A stretch of 6,986 nucleotides of DNA from Chloroflexota bacterium (GCA_005879655.1 VBJK01000492.1:1-6986); one strand, 5' to 3'; positions 1-6,581 are shown, numbered from the stretch's first letter. The notes: a model not told the origin generated them from the letters alone. Numbers and translations: made by a program.

Positions 1-632
1 TCACCTTCTTCATATGGTGTATTACAATGCGAGCACCGCAACCCCTTTGGCGTAGGAGGTGGAGTCGAATCGCGCACTGGTGTTGGTGCAGGCAATGCTG
101 GCGGTGGGGATACGGGTACCGGCGAGACTGTTACCTGCGATGGCGGAATATAAGCTGGCGTCGGCGAGTAGGGGGGAGCCACCCATTGCTGCTGTACCTG
201 CGGCAATAACTGATAGGGAACAGGACTAGCCACAATACTTGGCCGTTGCTGTCTTACTAAGCCGTCAACCATATTCAGCGCCTGGTTGCCCAGACTGGCC
301 TGTCGTATCGCCCCCACGCCAGCGGTTAACGCCAATGGCCAGAGCACAGGCAAGGCCACAATACCAACAGCCCCGACTGCCGCTTTATCTAACCATTTTT
401 GCTGCCCGATCATCGCTAACACACCGCCAGTCGTGCGCTGTAATGTCACCGAGAGAGCCGCTTGCATACCCAAGATCGCCTCAAAATCGCCACCTTTCTT
501 CAATTGGACAAGCATCTGATCTTTAGTGCCGAATTGCTGCGCCTGATAGCTCTGTGCTATGTAGGCATTGACAAGGTCACTGGCGAGCCGTTGAATATCT
601 ATTTCTTCAGAGTTATAGAATCGGGCATCCAT
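1..632 (-). CDS. Proline-rich zinc-ribbon protein with one hydrophobic segment (N-terminal part, runs off the left edge)
   Basis: An open frame of 210 codons reads leftward from ATG at 632 to the window edge without a stop; the C-terminus lies outside. The start is supported by GGAGGA (641-646, complement strand) 8 bases upstream. Visible order: residues 1-80 polar and probably helical; residues 84-109 uncharged and hydrophobic, flanked by K83 and R110, a candidate membrane span or buried hairpin; residues 137-195 a linker with roughly 21 prolines in 59 residues; then C200-S-H-C203, the first knuckle of a probable zinc ribbon whose second CxxC would lie beyond the edge. Similar zinc-ribbon proteins with Pro-rich linkers are common in Ktedonobacteria, but I do not recognise a named family, and no enzymatic motif is visible. 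The gene is divergent from the kinase across about 460 bp. Role unknown; a membrane-linked adaptor or scaffold is only a guess. Confidence is high that it is a real gene. Confidence 0.85.
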   Translation of the reverse strand, partial: MDARFYNSEEIDIQRLASDLVNAYIAQSYQAQQFGTKDQMLVQLKKGGDFEAILGMQAALSVTLQRTTGGVLAMIGQQKWLDKAAVGAVGIVALPVLWPLALTAGVGAIRQASLGNQALNMVDGLVRQQRPSIVASPVPYQLLPQVQQQWVAPPYSPTPAYIPPSQVTVSPVPVSPPPALPAPTPVRDSTPPPTPKGLRCSHCNTPYEEG

Positions 633-786
633 ATACTAATTCCTCCAATAGAGCTTCTATTTCTTTGATTACTTCGCTACAGATTTACAAACATGTGACA
701 AATTTATGCACGAGGGGATTCAATTTCTCCCATTATTTACGTAAGCATGGTCTTGGAGTTGGAAGATTGCAGCCTATCTTCGATAG

Positions 787-795
787 AGTATATCA
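787..795 (-). promoter_or_regulatory. Candidate extended -10 promoter for the zinc-ribbon gene
   Basis: On the minus strand the bases read TGATATACT, an extended -10 (TGn followed by TATACT). No good -35 box lies 16-18 bases upstream. If used, transcription would begin near 780 and leave a leader of about 150 bases. The call rests on the -10 match alone, in AT-rich DNA where such matches occur by chance. Confidence 0.25.
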
Positions 796-892
796 TATCT
801 TTTGCAGCAGTCACGCTTGCCCCCCACCGCTCAAGGCAATCCCCATAGGCGTTAACTTAAGCAGAGGGACATTAGTTTTGTTTTGTAACCTG

Positions 893-923
893 CTCTACTC
901 AAATTTCGTCTCTTTGAGTAGAG
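893..923. repeat. Perfect 11-bp inverted repeat, 9-bp spacer
   Basis: The arms are CTCTACTCAAA (893-903) and TTTGAGTAGAG (913-923), a perfect match around the spacer 904-912. Neither strand has a T-run after the repeat, so it does not look like an intrinsic terminator. Its position between divergent promoters suggests a binding site for a dimeric regulator, or a leader hairpin if transcribed. Function is inferred. Confidence 0.7.
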
Positions 924-936
924 ATAGTTCAAATTA

Positions 937-998
937 GCTAAAGCTGTTTGATAGTTTATATCTCTTGCGAATATTAACTACTATCAAGCTCATTTAGC
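937..998. repeat. Imperfect 19-bp inverted repeat upstream of the kinase
   Basis: The left arm is GCTAAAGCTGTTTGATAGT (937-955). The right arm (980-998), read on the complement, is GCTAAATGAGCTTGATAGT. The two match at 15 of 19 positions: the outer 6 and inner 8 bases are identical and all mismatches fall in the central 5. Conserved half-site ends with a variable middle look more like two protein-binding half-sites than an RNA stem. The 24-bp spacer is AT-rich. It lies about 40-100 bp upstream of the candidate kinase -10 box. Confidence 0.6.
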
Positions 999-1038
999 AC
1001 TATATCCTGGCAAAAAAAGCTCACGATTTATTTATTTA

Positions 1039-1047
1039 TGCTAAAAT
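1039..1047 (+). promoter_or_regulatory. Candidate extended -10 promoter of the kinase gene
   Basis: The bases TGCTAAAAT fit an extended -10 (TGn plus TAAAAT, one mismatch from TATAAT). There is no recognisable -35 box at the right spacing. Transcription would start near 1054, giving a short leader of about 40 bases before the kinase start at 1094. Confidence 0.4.
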
Positions 1048-1080
1048 ATATTAATTACTGAAAGTTTGTTTATTCCTCAT

Positions 1081-1086
1081 GGAGGT
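1081..1086 (+). promoter_or_regulatory. Ribosome binding site that fixes the kinase start
   Basis: GGAGGT lies 7 bases before ATG 1094. It falls inside the longer reading frame that could start at ATG 1079, which itself has no Shine-Dalgarno sequence. This favours 1094 as the true start. Confidence 0.75.
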
Positions 1087-1093
1087 ACTCAAT

Positions 1094-3391
1094 ATGATAG
1101 AACATGTTGGTCAACAGGCTGGTCGCGTTGGTCAACAATTTGGGAACTACCGTCTGCTTCGCTTGGTGGGGGAGGGAGGCTTCTCTGAAGTTTATCTTGC
1201 CAAACATATCCATCTGGATGCCCAGGTTGCCATTAAGATTTTTCATGACGAGCTGATGGCCCAGCAACGAGATGCGTTTCTGCATGAAGCCCGTACGATT
1301 GCGACCCTGGAGCATCCATCAATCATTAAAGTTCTGGATTGTGGTATCGAGCGCAATGCCTCCTACCTGATCATGAACTATGCACTCGGTGGGACCCTAC
1401 GTCAACGCCATCCCAGGGGCACACGTGTGACAGAGCAAGAGGTTGTTTCATACATCAACCAAGTTTCGGCAGCACTCCAACACATACACGATCATCACCT
1501 AATTCATAGAGATGTAAAGCCGGGGAATATGTTGCTAGGCGATCACGACGAGGTCCTGCTCAGTGACTTCGGCACTGCTATGTCGGCCACCGCTACTATT
1601 GCCGACACCAAAAAGGCTGTCGCGGGTACAGGTGCATATCTAGCGCCAGAGCAAATTATGGGCAAGCCGTGCCATGCCAGTGATCAATACTCCCTAGCTG
1701 TGGTTGCGTATGAATGGCTCACAGGCAACCGACCATTCCACGGTACATTCTCAGAACTATGTACCAAGCACCTTTCTGCTCCTCCACCTCCGTTACGAGA
1801 AAAAAATCCGGCTGTTGCTCCACGCGTTGAAGCTGTCATTATGAAAGCATTGGCCAAAGACGCAGCGCAGCGCTTCAACAGCGTGCAGGATTTCGCTATT
1901 GCCCTTGCAGAGAGTATTCAGCCCGCTACTGTCTCCACGCAATCTGCTGCAAGGGCCGACACTGAGCAACAGACAGGCACACAGATTGTCTCAGATCAAC
2001 CTGTGGAGGTAGCAGATGCATCGTCCGCACAGCAGTCGGCAAGCGAGCAGGCACTAGTTGAAACAGGAGATGCGGACGGCATTGTTCTAGCTGACGCTCC
2101 CTCACAGGAGCAGCAAACACGCGCACAAACGGGAAAGGCTATTGCGATCCTTTCTAAGGCGCTGGTACCAGTAACGCAGGTGAGTCAAGGTAAGGACGAG
2201 CAAAAGAAGTTACTGATATTGCTGACTGTCAGTCTGACGCTACTCCTCATCGGGGGTGGCGTAGGCTATGCGTTACCACGGTTCCATGCAGCTAGTCCAA
2301 TCCCGCAAACGGTTATCCCAACGGGTAGCGCTTTGGCGGCGACCATTACCATCATCCCCAAACATCGAGTATGGCTGCAAAACTATCAGATGCTGGCGAT
2401 CTTTGGGACGCCATCGGCAGCAAAGCAGCAGGTACAGGCACGCTCGGTCTCGGTGACGACGCAGCCTCAAGCGCAAACAGTCCAGGCTACAGGTACGGAA
2501 ATACTGCCGGGAACAGCTAAACAAGCGACAGGAACCTTGCTCTTTACGAACACGTCAGCGCAACCTATCTCGTTTACGCAGGGCACAGTCTTGCGTGGTC
2601 AGGTCCCACTCGTCCTGGATGAAACCATTACTCTGCCTGCGAGCACCCCGACGCAGCCCGCAGTACAAGCATCAGTACCAGCGCATGCCGAGCACCCAGG
2701 TAAAGCAGGCAATATTACGCTTGGTCAATTCACCATCTCAGGCTCTGCACTTGGCTCAGCAACTTTGACTTGGAATGCCACGAATGCCACTGCCTTTACT
2801 GGCGGCACTGATGGCCAGACGGCTCTTGTCGTCAGCCGAGACGACATTGATGGCGCAACGAACTCATTATTGCAGAATAACACACCTGATGCATCTTCGC
2901 TTCTACAAACAAAATTGACAGAGCATGAAAAATTGCTGAACTCTGCTCAATGTAAGGCTACCAGCACAGCCAATCATCACGCAAATGATCAAGCCTCAAG
3001 CGTCACTGTCACCGCCTTTTTCACCTGCACAGGTATCGCATACGATGAAGCAGGAGCCACCGCTACGGCCAGGAACCTGCTCGCACAGTCGATGCACGCG
3101 GCCAACTATGCGCAGGCAGATCCAGCCAACGTTTCTGTCACACAAGCTCTAACAGACACACAGGGCAACGTTGCCTTAACCGTGCAAGCCTCAGATAATG
3201 GCATCTATCAGTTTAACGATGAACAGAAAGTCGTTCTCACCAAGCAGATTGTTGGTAAGAACAAACGCATCGCACGAGCCTTGCTACTCAGTCAGGAGGG
3301 TGTGGGTTCGGTCACTATCAATCTTGGGGATGATAGGAGTAATACTTTGCCGACCGATGCACGACGTATTAGTATTGCCATCATAAACTAA
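1094..3391 (+). CDS. Transmembrane Hanks-type Ser/Thr protein kinase with baseplate-J-like outer domain
   Basis: A 765-residue protein predicted to phosphorylate Ser/Thr of cytoplasmic targets in response to an outside cue. Kinase domain about 18-275: glycine loop GEGGFSEV (26-33), Lys48 in VAIK, helix-C Glu65, catalytic loop HRDVKPGN (138-145, Asp140), DFG 158-160, APE 184-186, subdomain IX Asp197 and Arg260. All key residues are present, so it should be active; it is of the RD type. Thr/Ser in the 161-183 loop, including T179, are candidate autophosphorylation sites. Residues 276-370 are a Gln/Ala/Ser/Glu-rich linker, then K371-K372 and a membrane span at about 373-394. The outer part, 395-765, is β-rich. 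Its layout (TGTLLFTNTS at 480-489, GKAGN at 536-540, FTGGTDG at 568-574, a late GVGSV and LPTDARRISI) resembles baseplate J/gp47-type domains seen in Chloroflexota proteins; this assignment is from memory. C620 and C645 could form a disulfide. There are no PASTA repeats. ATG 1094 is preferred to 1079 because of the ribosome binding site. The ligand is unknown. Confidence 0.93.
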   Translation: MIEHVGQQAGRVGQQFGNYRLLRLVGEGGFSEVYLAKHIHLDAQVAIKIFHDELMAQQRDAFLHEARTIATLEHPSIIKVLDCGIERNASYLIMNYALGGTLRQRHPRGTRVTEQEVVSYINQVSAALQHIHDHHLIHRDVKPGNMLLGDHDEVLLSDFGTAMSATATIADTKKAVAGTGAYLAPEQIMGKPCHASDQYSLAVVAYEWLTGNRPFHGTFSELCTKHLSAPPPPLREKNPAVAPRVEAVIMKALAKDAAQRFNSVQDFAIALAESIQPATVSTQSAARADTEQQTGTQIVSDQPVEVADASSAQQSASEQALVETGDADGIVLADAPSQEQQTRAQTGKAIAILSKALVPVTQVSQGKDEQKKLLILLTVSLTLLLIGGGVGYALPRFHAASPIPQTVIPTGSALAATITIIPKHRVWLQNYQMLAIFGTPSAAKQQVQARSVSVTTQPQAQTVQATGTEILPGTAKQATGTLLFTNTSAQPISFTQGTVLRGQVPLVLDETITLPASTPTQPAVQASVPAHAEHPGKAGNITLGQFTISGSALGSATLTWNATNATAFTGGTDGQTALVVSRDDIDGATNSLLQNNTPDASSLLQTKLTEHEKLLNSAQCKATSTANHHANDQASSVTVTAFFTCTGIAYDEAGATATARNLLAQSMHAANYAQADPANVSVTQALTDTQGNVALTVQASDNGIYQFNDEQKVVLTKQIVGKNKRIARALLLSQEGVGSVTINLGDDRSNTLPTDARRISIAIIN

Positions 3392-3411
3392 ACTTGTTGC
3401 TTATGGTCTAG

Positions 3412-3462
3412 CTGGTCTGGTACTATAGGTATACCCGTTTCGCAACATTAACGGGCGACCAG
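3412..3462 (+). terminator. Nested stem-loop after the kinase, possible terminator
   Basis: An outer stem CTGGTC (3412-3417) with GACCAG (3457-3462) encloses an inner stem CCCGTT (3434-3439) with AACGGG (3450-3455). It starts 20 bases after the kinase stop codon. No T-run follows, so it is not a classical intrinsic terminator; it may slow 3' decay or be chance pairing. The direct repeat ACCAGTG (3458-3464, 3475-3481) links it to the promoter that follows. Confidence 0.3.
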
Positions 3463-3479
3463 TGAAAAGCATCAACCAG

Positions 3480-3488
3480 TGGTATAAT
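3480..3488 (+). promoter_or_regulatory. Extended -10 promoter, probably for the aminopeptidase
   Basis: TGGTATAAT is a perfect TATAAT (3483-3488) with the TGn extension. No clear -35 box is seen at 17 bases, which extended -10 promoters tolerate. Start near 3495 predicts a leader of about 205 bases to the TTG at 3702, carrying the hairpin and repeat elements listed next. Confidence 0.5.
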
Positions 3489-3509
3489 AAGCGGAAAGCA
3501 GAGTTACAA

Positions 3510-3556
3510 AGACGACGGCAACACCGCTGGTAGTCCATCCAGTGTGGTCGTCGTTT
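3510..3556 (+). promoter_or_regulatory. Leader hairpin upstream of the aminopeptidase
   Basis: The outer stem pairs ACGACG (3512-3517) with CGTCGT (3549-3554), extended by a G-T wobble and an A-T pair. The tip pairs CGCTGG (3525-3530) with CCAGTG (3539-3544), one wobble, around loop 3531-3538. Only three T follow, so terminator activity is doubtful. It would lie within the first 60 bases of the predicted transcript. I do not recognise a known riboswitch. Confidence 0.4.
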
Positions 3557-3591
3557 CCCCGCACAAAGCCAAAAAGAGAAATCTTTCGCTC

Positions 3592-3605
3592 GCGTGAGAT
3601 CACGC
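3592..3605. repeat. 14-bp palindrome GCGTGA-GA-TCACGC
   Basis: Two perfect 6-base arms (3592-3597 and 3600-3605) surround a 2-base centre. This is too tight for an RNA hairpin loop, so a protein-binding site is the likelier reading. It lies about 100 bp before the aminopeptidase start. Confidence 0.45.
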
Positions 3606-3638
3606 TAGAAAACGCAAGAGATTGCTATGCTTTTTGGA

Positions 3639-3671
3639 ACTATAACAGAGAAGTTATAGTCTCGTTATAGT
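3639..3671. promoter_or_regulatory. Three-copy GTTATAGT operator-like cluster
   Basis: ACTATAAC (3639-3646) is the exact reverse complement of GTTATAGT at 3653-3660, with a 6-base spacer. A second direct copy follows at 3664-3671, 11 bases from the first, about one helical turn. The cluster ends 17 bases before the AAGGAG ribosome binding site. The TATAGT within each direct copy could also act as a -10 box, though no -35 is evident. A regulator binding one face of the helix is inferred. Confidence 0.5.
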
Positions 3672-3688
3672 AATAGAGAGAGATACGG

Positions 3689-3694
3689 AAGGAG
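3689..3694 (+). promoter_or_regulatory. Ribosome binding site supporting a TTG start
   Basis: AAGGAG lies 7 bases before TTG 3702. There is no in-frame ATG or GTG between the upstream in-frame stop (TAG 3657-3659) and this point. The first in-frame ATG is codon 172, far inside the conserved N-terminal domain, so TTG is the start. Confidence 0.8.
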
Positions 3695-3701
3695 TAGTAC
3701 T

Positions 3702-6389
3702 TTGTCGCACTGTCAACGCGTCAAAATTCTAGAAGGTAACACAGGAGAGTATATACACCAACATCATGGGCTAGTAATCATCCCAGCAACCAAAGCGCGT
3801 GCGTTTGAACTGGCTGGCGATCGCGTACACTATGCCCCTGATCGACCCGCTGATCTACAGCATATTAAACTGATCATTGCCCTTGACTTTGAGCAAGAAA
3901 CGGTCAGTGGGGTTGCCTATACCACATTTGCAGCACTCTATGAGGAGGTACACACGATCTCGTTTGATGCCGTGGAGTTACAGATCGAACGTGTTACACT
4001 GGCAAACGGGCCGGAACTGAGCTACACGACAACAGATGAAAAATTGATCGTGCATCTGGATCGGACGTATCAATACGGAGAAGTCTTCACGCTTGCCATA
4101 CACTATCACGCCAAGCCACGTACTGGCTTACACTTCATAAAGCCTGCCCCTGAAGATCCCACGCGTCCTGTCCATGCCTGGACCTTCGGCCAGCCCAGCT
4201 ACTGCCGCTATTGGATGCCCTGCCATGATGCCCCTAATGATCGTGCCACGACGGAAATAATCGTCACGGTCCCCTCCCAGTTCCTTACTGTCTCCAACGG
4301 TAAATTGGTCGAGGTGACTGATCACGGTACGACGAAAACACATCACTGGCTGCATGACGTGCCTCACGCCGCTTATCTGATCTCACTTGTTGTGGGCGAT
4401 TTCGCGGTGATTAAAGACAACTATAAGGGTAAGCCTGTTACATACTATGTACGCCACGACCGCAAAGACGACGCTCCTTTATATATGGGCAAGACGCCAG
4501 CTATGATGCGCTTTTTCTCAGAATATACTGGTGTTGACTATCCCTACGATAACTACGATCAGACGGTAGTCGAGGTCTATACTGGTGCGATGGAGCATAC
4601 CACAGCTACCACACACGGCTTTACACTCTTGATCGATCAGAAAGCTTCACTGGATCTAGGGCCGGAGTATGTCTCGGTAGTTGCACACGAGCTAGCGCAT
4701 CAATGGTTTGGTGATCTGGTGACATGTCGCGATTGGCCCAATGGCTGGCTAAATGAGGGTTTCGCCACATATTTTGAAGAATTGTGGAACGAACATGACC
4801 AGGGTAGCGACTTTTTTAAACACTCGATGCTCGATGTCAAGAAAGGCTATCTGGCCGAAGATCGTAAATATCGCCGCCCGGTTGTCTACCATGTCTATCA
4901 CAAGCAAGGCTTTGAGCTATTCGACAGGCACCTGTATAACAAAGGTGGCTGGGTGCTACACATGTTGCGGCATCAACTAGGTGACAAAACATTCCGGCGT
5001 GCACTTCAGGTCTATCTCGGACGGTACCGTGAAAAAGAGGTCATCACGGCGGACCTAGAGCGGACGCTTGAAGAGGTGACGGGACGTAGTCTGGCTCGTT
5101 TCTTCCAACAATGGGTCTATAGTGGTGGGTATCCAGAATTCGATGTGAGCTACTCTTGGGATAACGAGCACAAGCTAGCAAAGGTCAAGATCAAGCAGAC
5201 GCAGAAAGTTGACGACCTGACCCCTTGCTTCGTCACGCCAGTCGATCTCGCCTTCACCATTGCGACATCCGACGAGGCGACAAAGGATGAGCACACAAAC
5301 GAAACAAGGACCATTGCTCTGCAAGTGACAGTCGGCGAGGATGGGCAGGTCGAGCAGAGTTTCTTCGTTCCATTGGAGCGTGAACCTCTGATGGTGCGCT
5401 TCGATCCCGATGGTTGGCTCTTAAAGACACTCAAATTTGAGCGTTCGAGCAAGATGTTGCGTTATCAACTGGCTCATGATCCCGATGTGCTTGGACGCAT
5501 TGAGGCGGCGGAGGCATTGGGCACGAAAGGTGAGCCAGAAGCGATGGAGGCGCTGGCAACTGCGCTCCATAGTGATGCCTTCTGGGGAGTGCGTGCGGCT
5601 GCGGCTACGGCATTGAGTAGCATTGGCAACGAAAAGGCTCTGGAGATACTGCTTAAAGCCTTGCGCGAACTCGATGCAAGCCAATTTTCGCGTGCCCGTG
5701 TCGCTATTGTCAGCGCGCTAGGCAAATATCAGGCTCCACAACAGAGCGAGCTTGCACAGCGCTCTGCTCAGGCGCTTTCCGCGCTATTAGAAAAGGGAGA
5801 TGTCAGCTACCGCGTAGAATCGGCTGCTGCTACAGCGCTGGGGATCACGCGTACAGAGGGAAGCGTCGATCTGCTCACTAAACTGCTGGAACGCCCCTCG
5901 TGGATGAGTATTCTGCAACGTGGCATCTTCAGTGGTCTGGGTGCATCTGGTGAGGATCGTGTCATCGATACGATGATTGCCTACATGATCAATGAACATC
6001 ATCACCCAATACTGAGACGCTCAGCTGTGATGGGGCTGGAAGCCGTAGGACAACAGCGTCACCTCTACAGCGAAGCCGCACGGCAGAAAGCCGTTACTGC
6101 TCTCACTCACACGCTTGAGCACGACAGCTGGGGTCCAACGCGTACCATGGCGGCCCTGGCCCTGGAGGCTCTGGGCGAAAAACGCGCTATCGGTGTCTTA
6201 GAGCACGCAGCAAGTCAGGAGTTGGACGATGGGGTACAGCGCAATATGCGCGTTGCCGCCCATGCTCTGCGTAGCAGCGACAAGAGCGAGGACCAGCTCA
6301 AGCAACTACGCAAGGACCTCGATGAGGTACGCGAGGAGAATCGCAAACTCAAAGAACAATTGACTACGTTGGAAGCTCGCGTGAAATAG
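3702..6389 (+). CDS. M1 family zinc aminopeptidase with HEAT-repeat tail and C-terminal coiled coil
   Basis: An 895-residue metallopeptidase predicted to remove N-terminal residues from peptides. There is no signal peptide or membrane span, so it should be cytoplasmic. Domains: β-saddle about 40-235; catalytic domain about 236-475; β-sandwich about 477-580; HEAT/ARM-type helical repeats about 583-858, some 7-8 units; coiled coil about 863-894. Active-site residues are all present: GAMEH 295-299, where Glu298 binds the substrate amino group (GAMEN in most members); zinc ligands H329, H333 and E352 with general base E330 in HELAH and NEGFA; transition-state Tyr412 in LYNKGG, 60 residues after E352 as expected from the roughly 61-residue spacing in E. 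coli PepN. The tail has leucine-class residues at 866, 869, 873, 876, 883, 887, 890 and 894 with Asn880 in a core position, suggesting a dimer. Start is TTG with a well-placed AAGGAG. Substrate preference cannot be read from sequence. It is separated from the kinase by 310 bp, so a shared operon is doubtful. Confidence 0.95.
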   Translation: MSHCQRVKILEGNTGEYIHQHHGLVIIPATKARAFELAGDRVHYAPDRPADLQHIKLIIALDFEQETVSGVAYTTFAALYEEVHTISFDAVELQIERVTLANGPELSYTTTDEKLIVHLDRTYQYGEVFTLAIHYHAKPRTGLHFIKPAPEDPTRPVHAWTFGQPSYCRYWMPCHDAPNDRATTEIIVTVPSQFLTVSNGKLVEVTDHGTTKTHHWLHDVPHAAYLISLVVGDFAVIKDNYKGKPVTYYVRHDRKDDAPLYMGKTPAMMRFFSEYTGVDYPYDNYDQTVVEVYTGAMEHTTATTHGFTLLIDQKASLDLGPEYVSVVAHELAHQWFGDLVTCRDWPNGWLNEGFATYFEELWNEHDQGSDFFKHSMLDVKKGYLAEDRKYRRPVVYHVYHKQGFELFDRHLYNKGGWVLHMLRHQLGDKTFRRALQVYLGRYREKEVITADLERTLEEVTGRSLARFFQQWVYSGGYPEFDVSYSWDNEHKLAKVKIKQTQKVDDLTPCFVTPVDLAFTIATSDEATKDEHTNETRTIALQVTVGEDGQVEQSFFVPLEREPLMVRFDPDGWLLKTLKFERSSKMLRYQLAHDPDVLGRIEAAEALGTKGEPEAMEALATALHSDAFWGVRAAAATALSSIGNEKALEILLKALRELDASQFSRARVAIVSALGKYQAPQQSELAQRSAQALSALLEKGDVSYRVESAAATALGITRTEGSVDLLTKLLERPSWMSILQRGIFSGLGASGEDRVIDTMIAYMINEHHHPILRRSAVMGLEAVGQQRHLYSEAARQKAVTALTHTLEHDSWGPTRTMAALALEALGEKRAIGVLEHAASQELDDGVQRNMRVAAHALRSSDKSEDQLKQLRKDLDEVREENRKLKEQLTTLEARVK

Positions 6390-6406
6390 TATTGCCCTGG
6401 CTCTGC

Positions 6407-6452
6407 GTGCAAGGCAACTACAAGGTATCAATACCTTGTGGTTGCCTTGCGC
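6407..6452 (+). terminator. Long hairpin after the aminopeptidase, probable transcription terminator
   Basis: Arms 6409-6427 and 6432-6450 pair over 19 positions with one G-T wobble around the 4-base loop TCAA; a further wobble and G-C pair extend the stem to 21. It begins 18 bases after the stop codon. The following tract (ATTTCTT) is T-rich but broken, so termination may be imperfect, or the stem may mainly protect the 3' end. Confidence 0.65.
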
Positions 6453-6530
6453 ACATTTCTTGCCAATGAACAACATTTCTTTGTTACTCAACGTTAATTC
6501 TCACAAAGCAAAATATATCTACTTGTTTTT

Positions 6531-6559
6531 GCAGAGTTTCTCTTATTGAGAGAGACTGC
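6531..6559 (+). promoter_or_regulatory. Leader hairpin before the secreted-protein gene
   Basis: GCAG (6531-6534) pairs with CTGC (6556-6559), and TTTCTCT (6537-6543) with AGAGAGA (6549-6555) with one wobble, around loop 6544-6548; A6535-G6536 bulge out. It ends 12 bases before the AGGAAG ribosome binding site, so it could shield or present it. No convincing promoter was found between the terminator and this hairpin. Confidence 0.35.
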
Positions 6560-6581
6560 ATCTTTTCTATTAGGAAGTAAC

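Larger units (their letters stand above)
633..1093. other. Divergent intergenic control region, no gene seen
   Basis: This gap separates the 5' ends of the leftward zinc-ribbon gene and the rightward kinase. It becomes strongly AT-rich toward the kinase. It holds two inverted repeats (893-923 and 937-998), candidate extended -10 boxes on each strand, and both ribosome binding sites. The plus-strand open frame from TTG 665 to 937 has no ribosome binding site and no recognisable protein character, so it is not called as a gene. No tRNA or known small RNA was recognised. Confidence 0.7.
3392..3701. other. Structured intergenic region between kinase and aminopeptidase
   Basis: No gene is seen in these 310 bases. 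In order they hold a stem-loop after the kinase stop, a strong extended -10 box, a leader hairpin, a 14-bp palindrome and a three-copy 8-bp motif cluster, each described separately. The gap size and the internal promoter argue that the aminopeptidase is transcribed independently of the kinase. Confidence 0.65.

Noticed and set aside
27..668. Several plus-strand open frames (27-209, 239-526, 286-519, 462-668)
   Set aside because: They lie opposite the zinc-ribbon gene on the minus strand, which has a good ribosome binding site, coherent protein features and a CxxC; these frames are its shadows and have low-complexity Trp/Arg- or Pro-rich translations.
665..937. A 90-residue plus-strand open frame from TTG in the divergent gap
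   Set aside because: It has no ribosome binding site, a rare start and no recognisable protein pattern, and its 3' end runs into an inverted repeat.
1070..2524. Minus-strand open frames opposite the kinase (1070-1315, 1684-1878, 1926-2126, 2273-2524)
   Set aside because: The plus-strand kinase frame carries all conserved motifs; these are antisense shadows.
2273..3391. PASTA repeats in the outer part of the kinase
   Set aside because: The expected repeated 65-70 residue PASTA pattern is absent; the region reads as non-repeated β-rich sequence.
4584..4598. GAMEH in place of GAMEN as a sign of an inactive peptidase
   Set aside because: The Glu that binds the substrate amino group is kept, and zinc ligands, general base and Tyr412 are all present; variation at the last position is compatible with activity.
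5150..6491. Minus-strand open frames opposite and just beyond the aminopeptidase
   Set aside because: They are rich in Ser/Arg/Ala as expected for antisense of the HEAT-repeat coding region, and have no features of their own.
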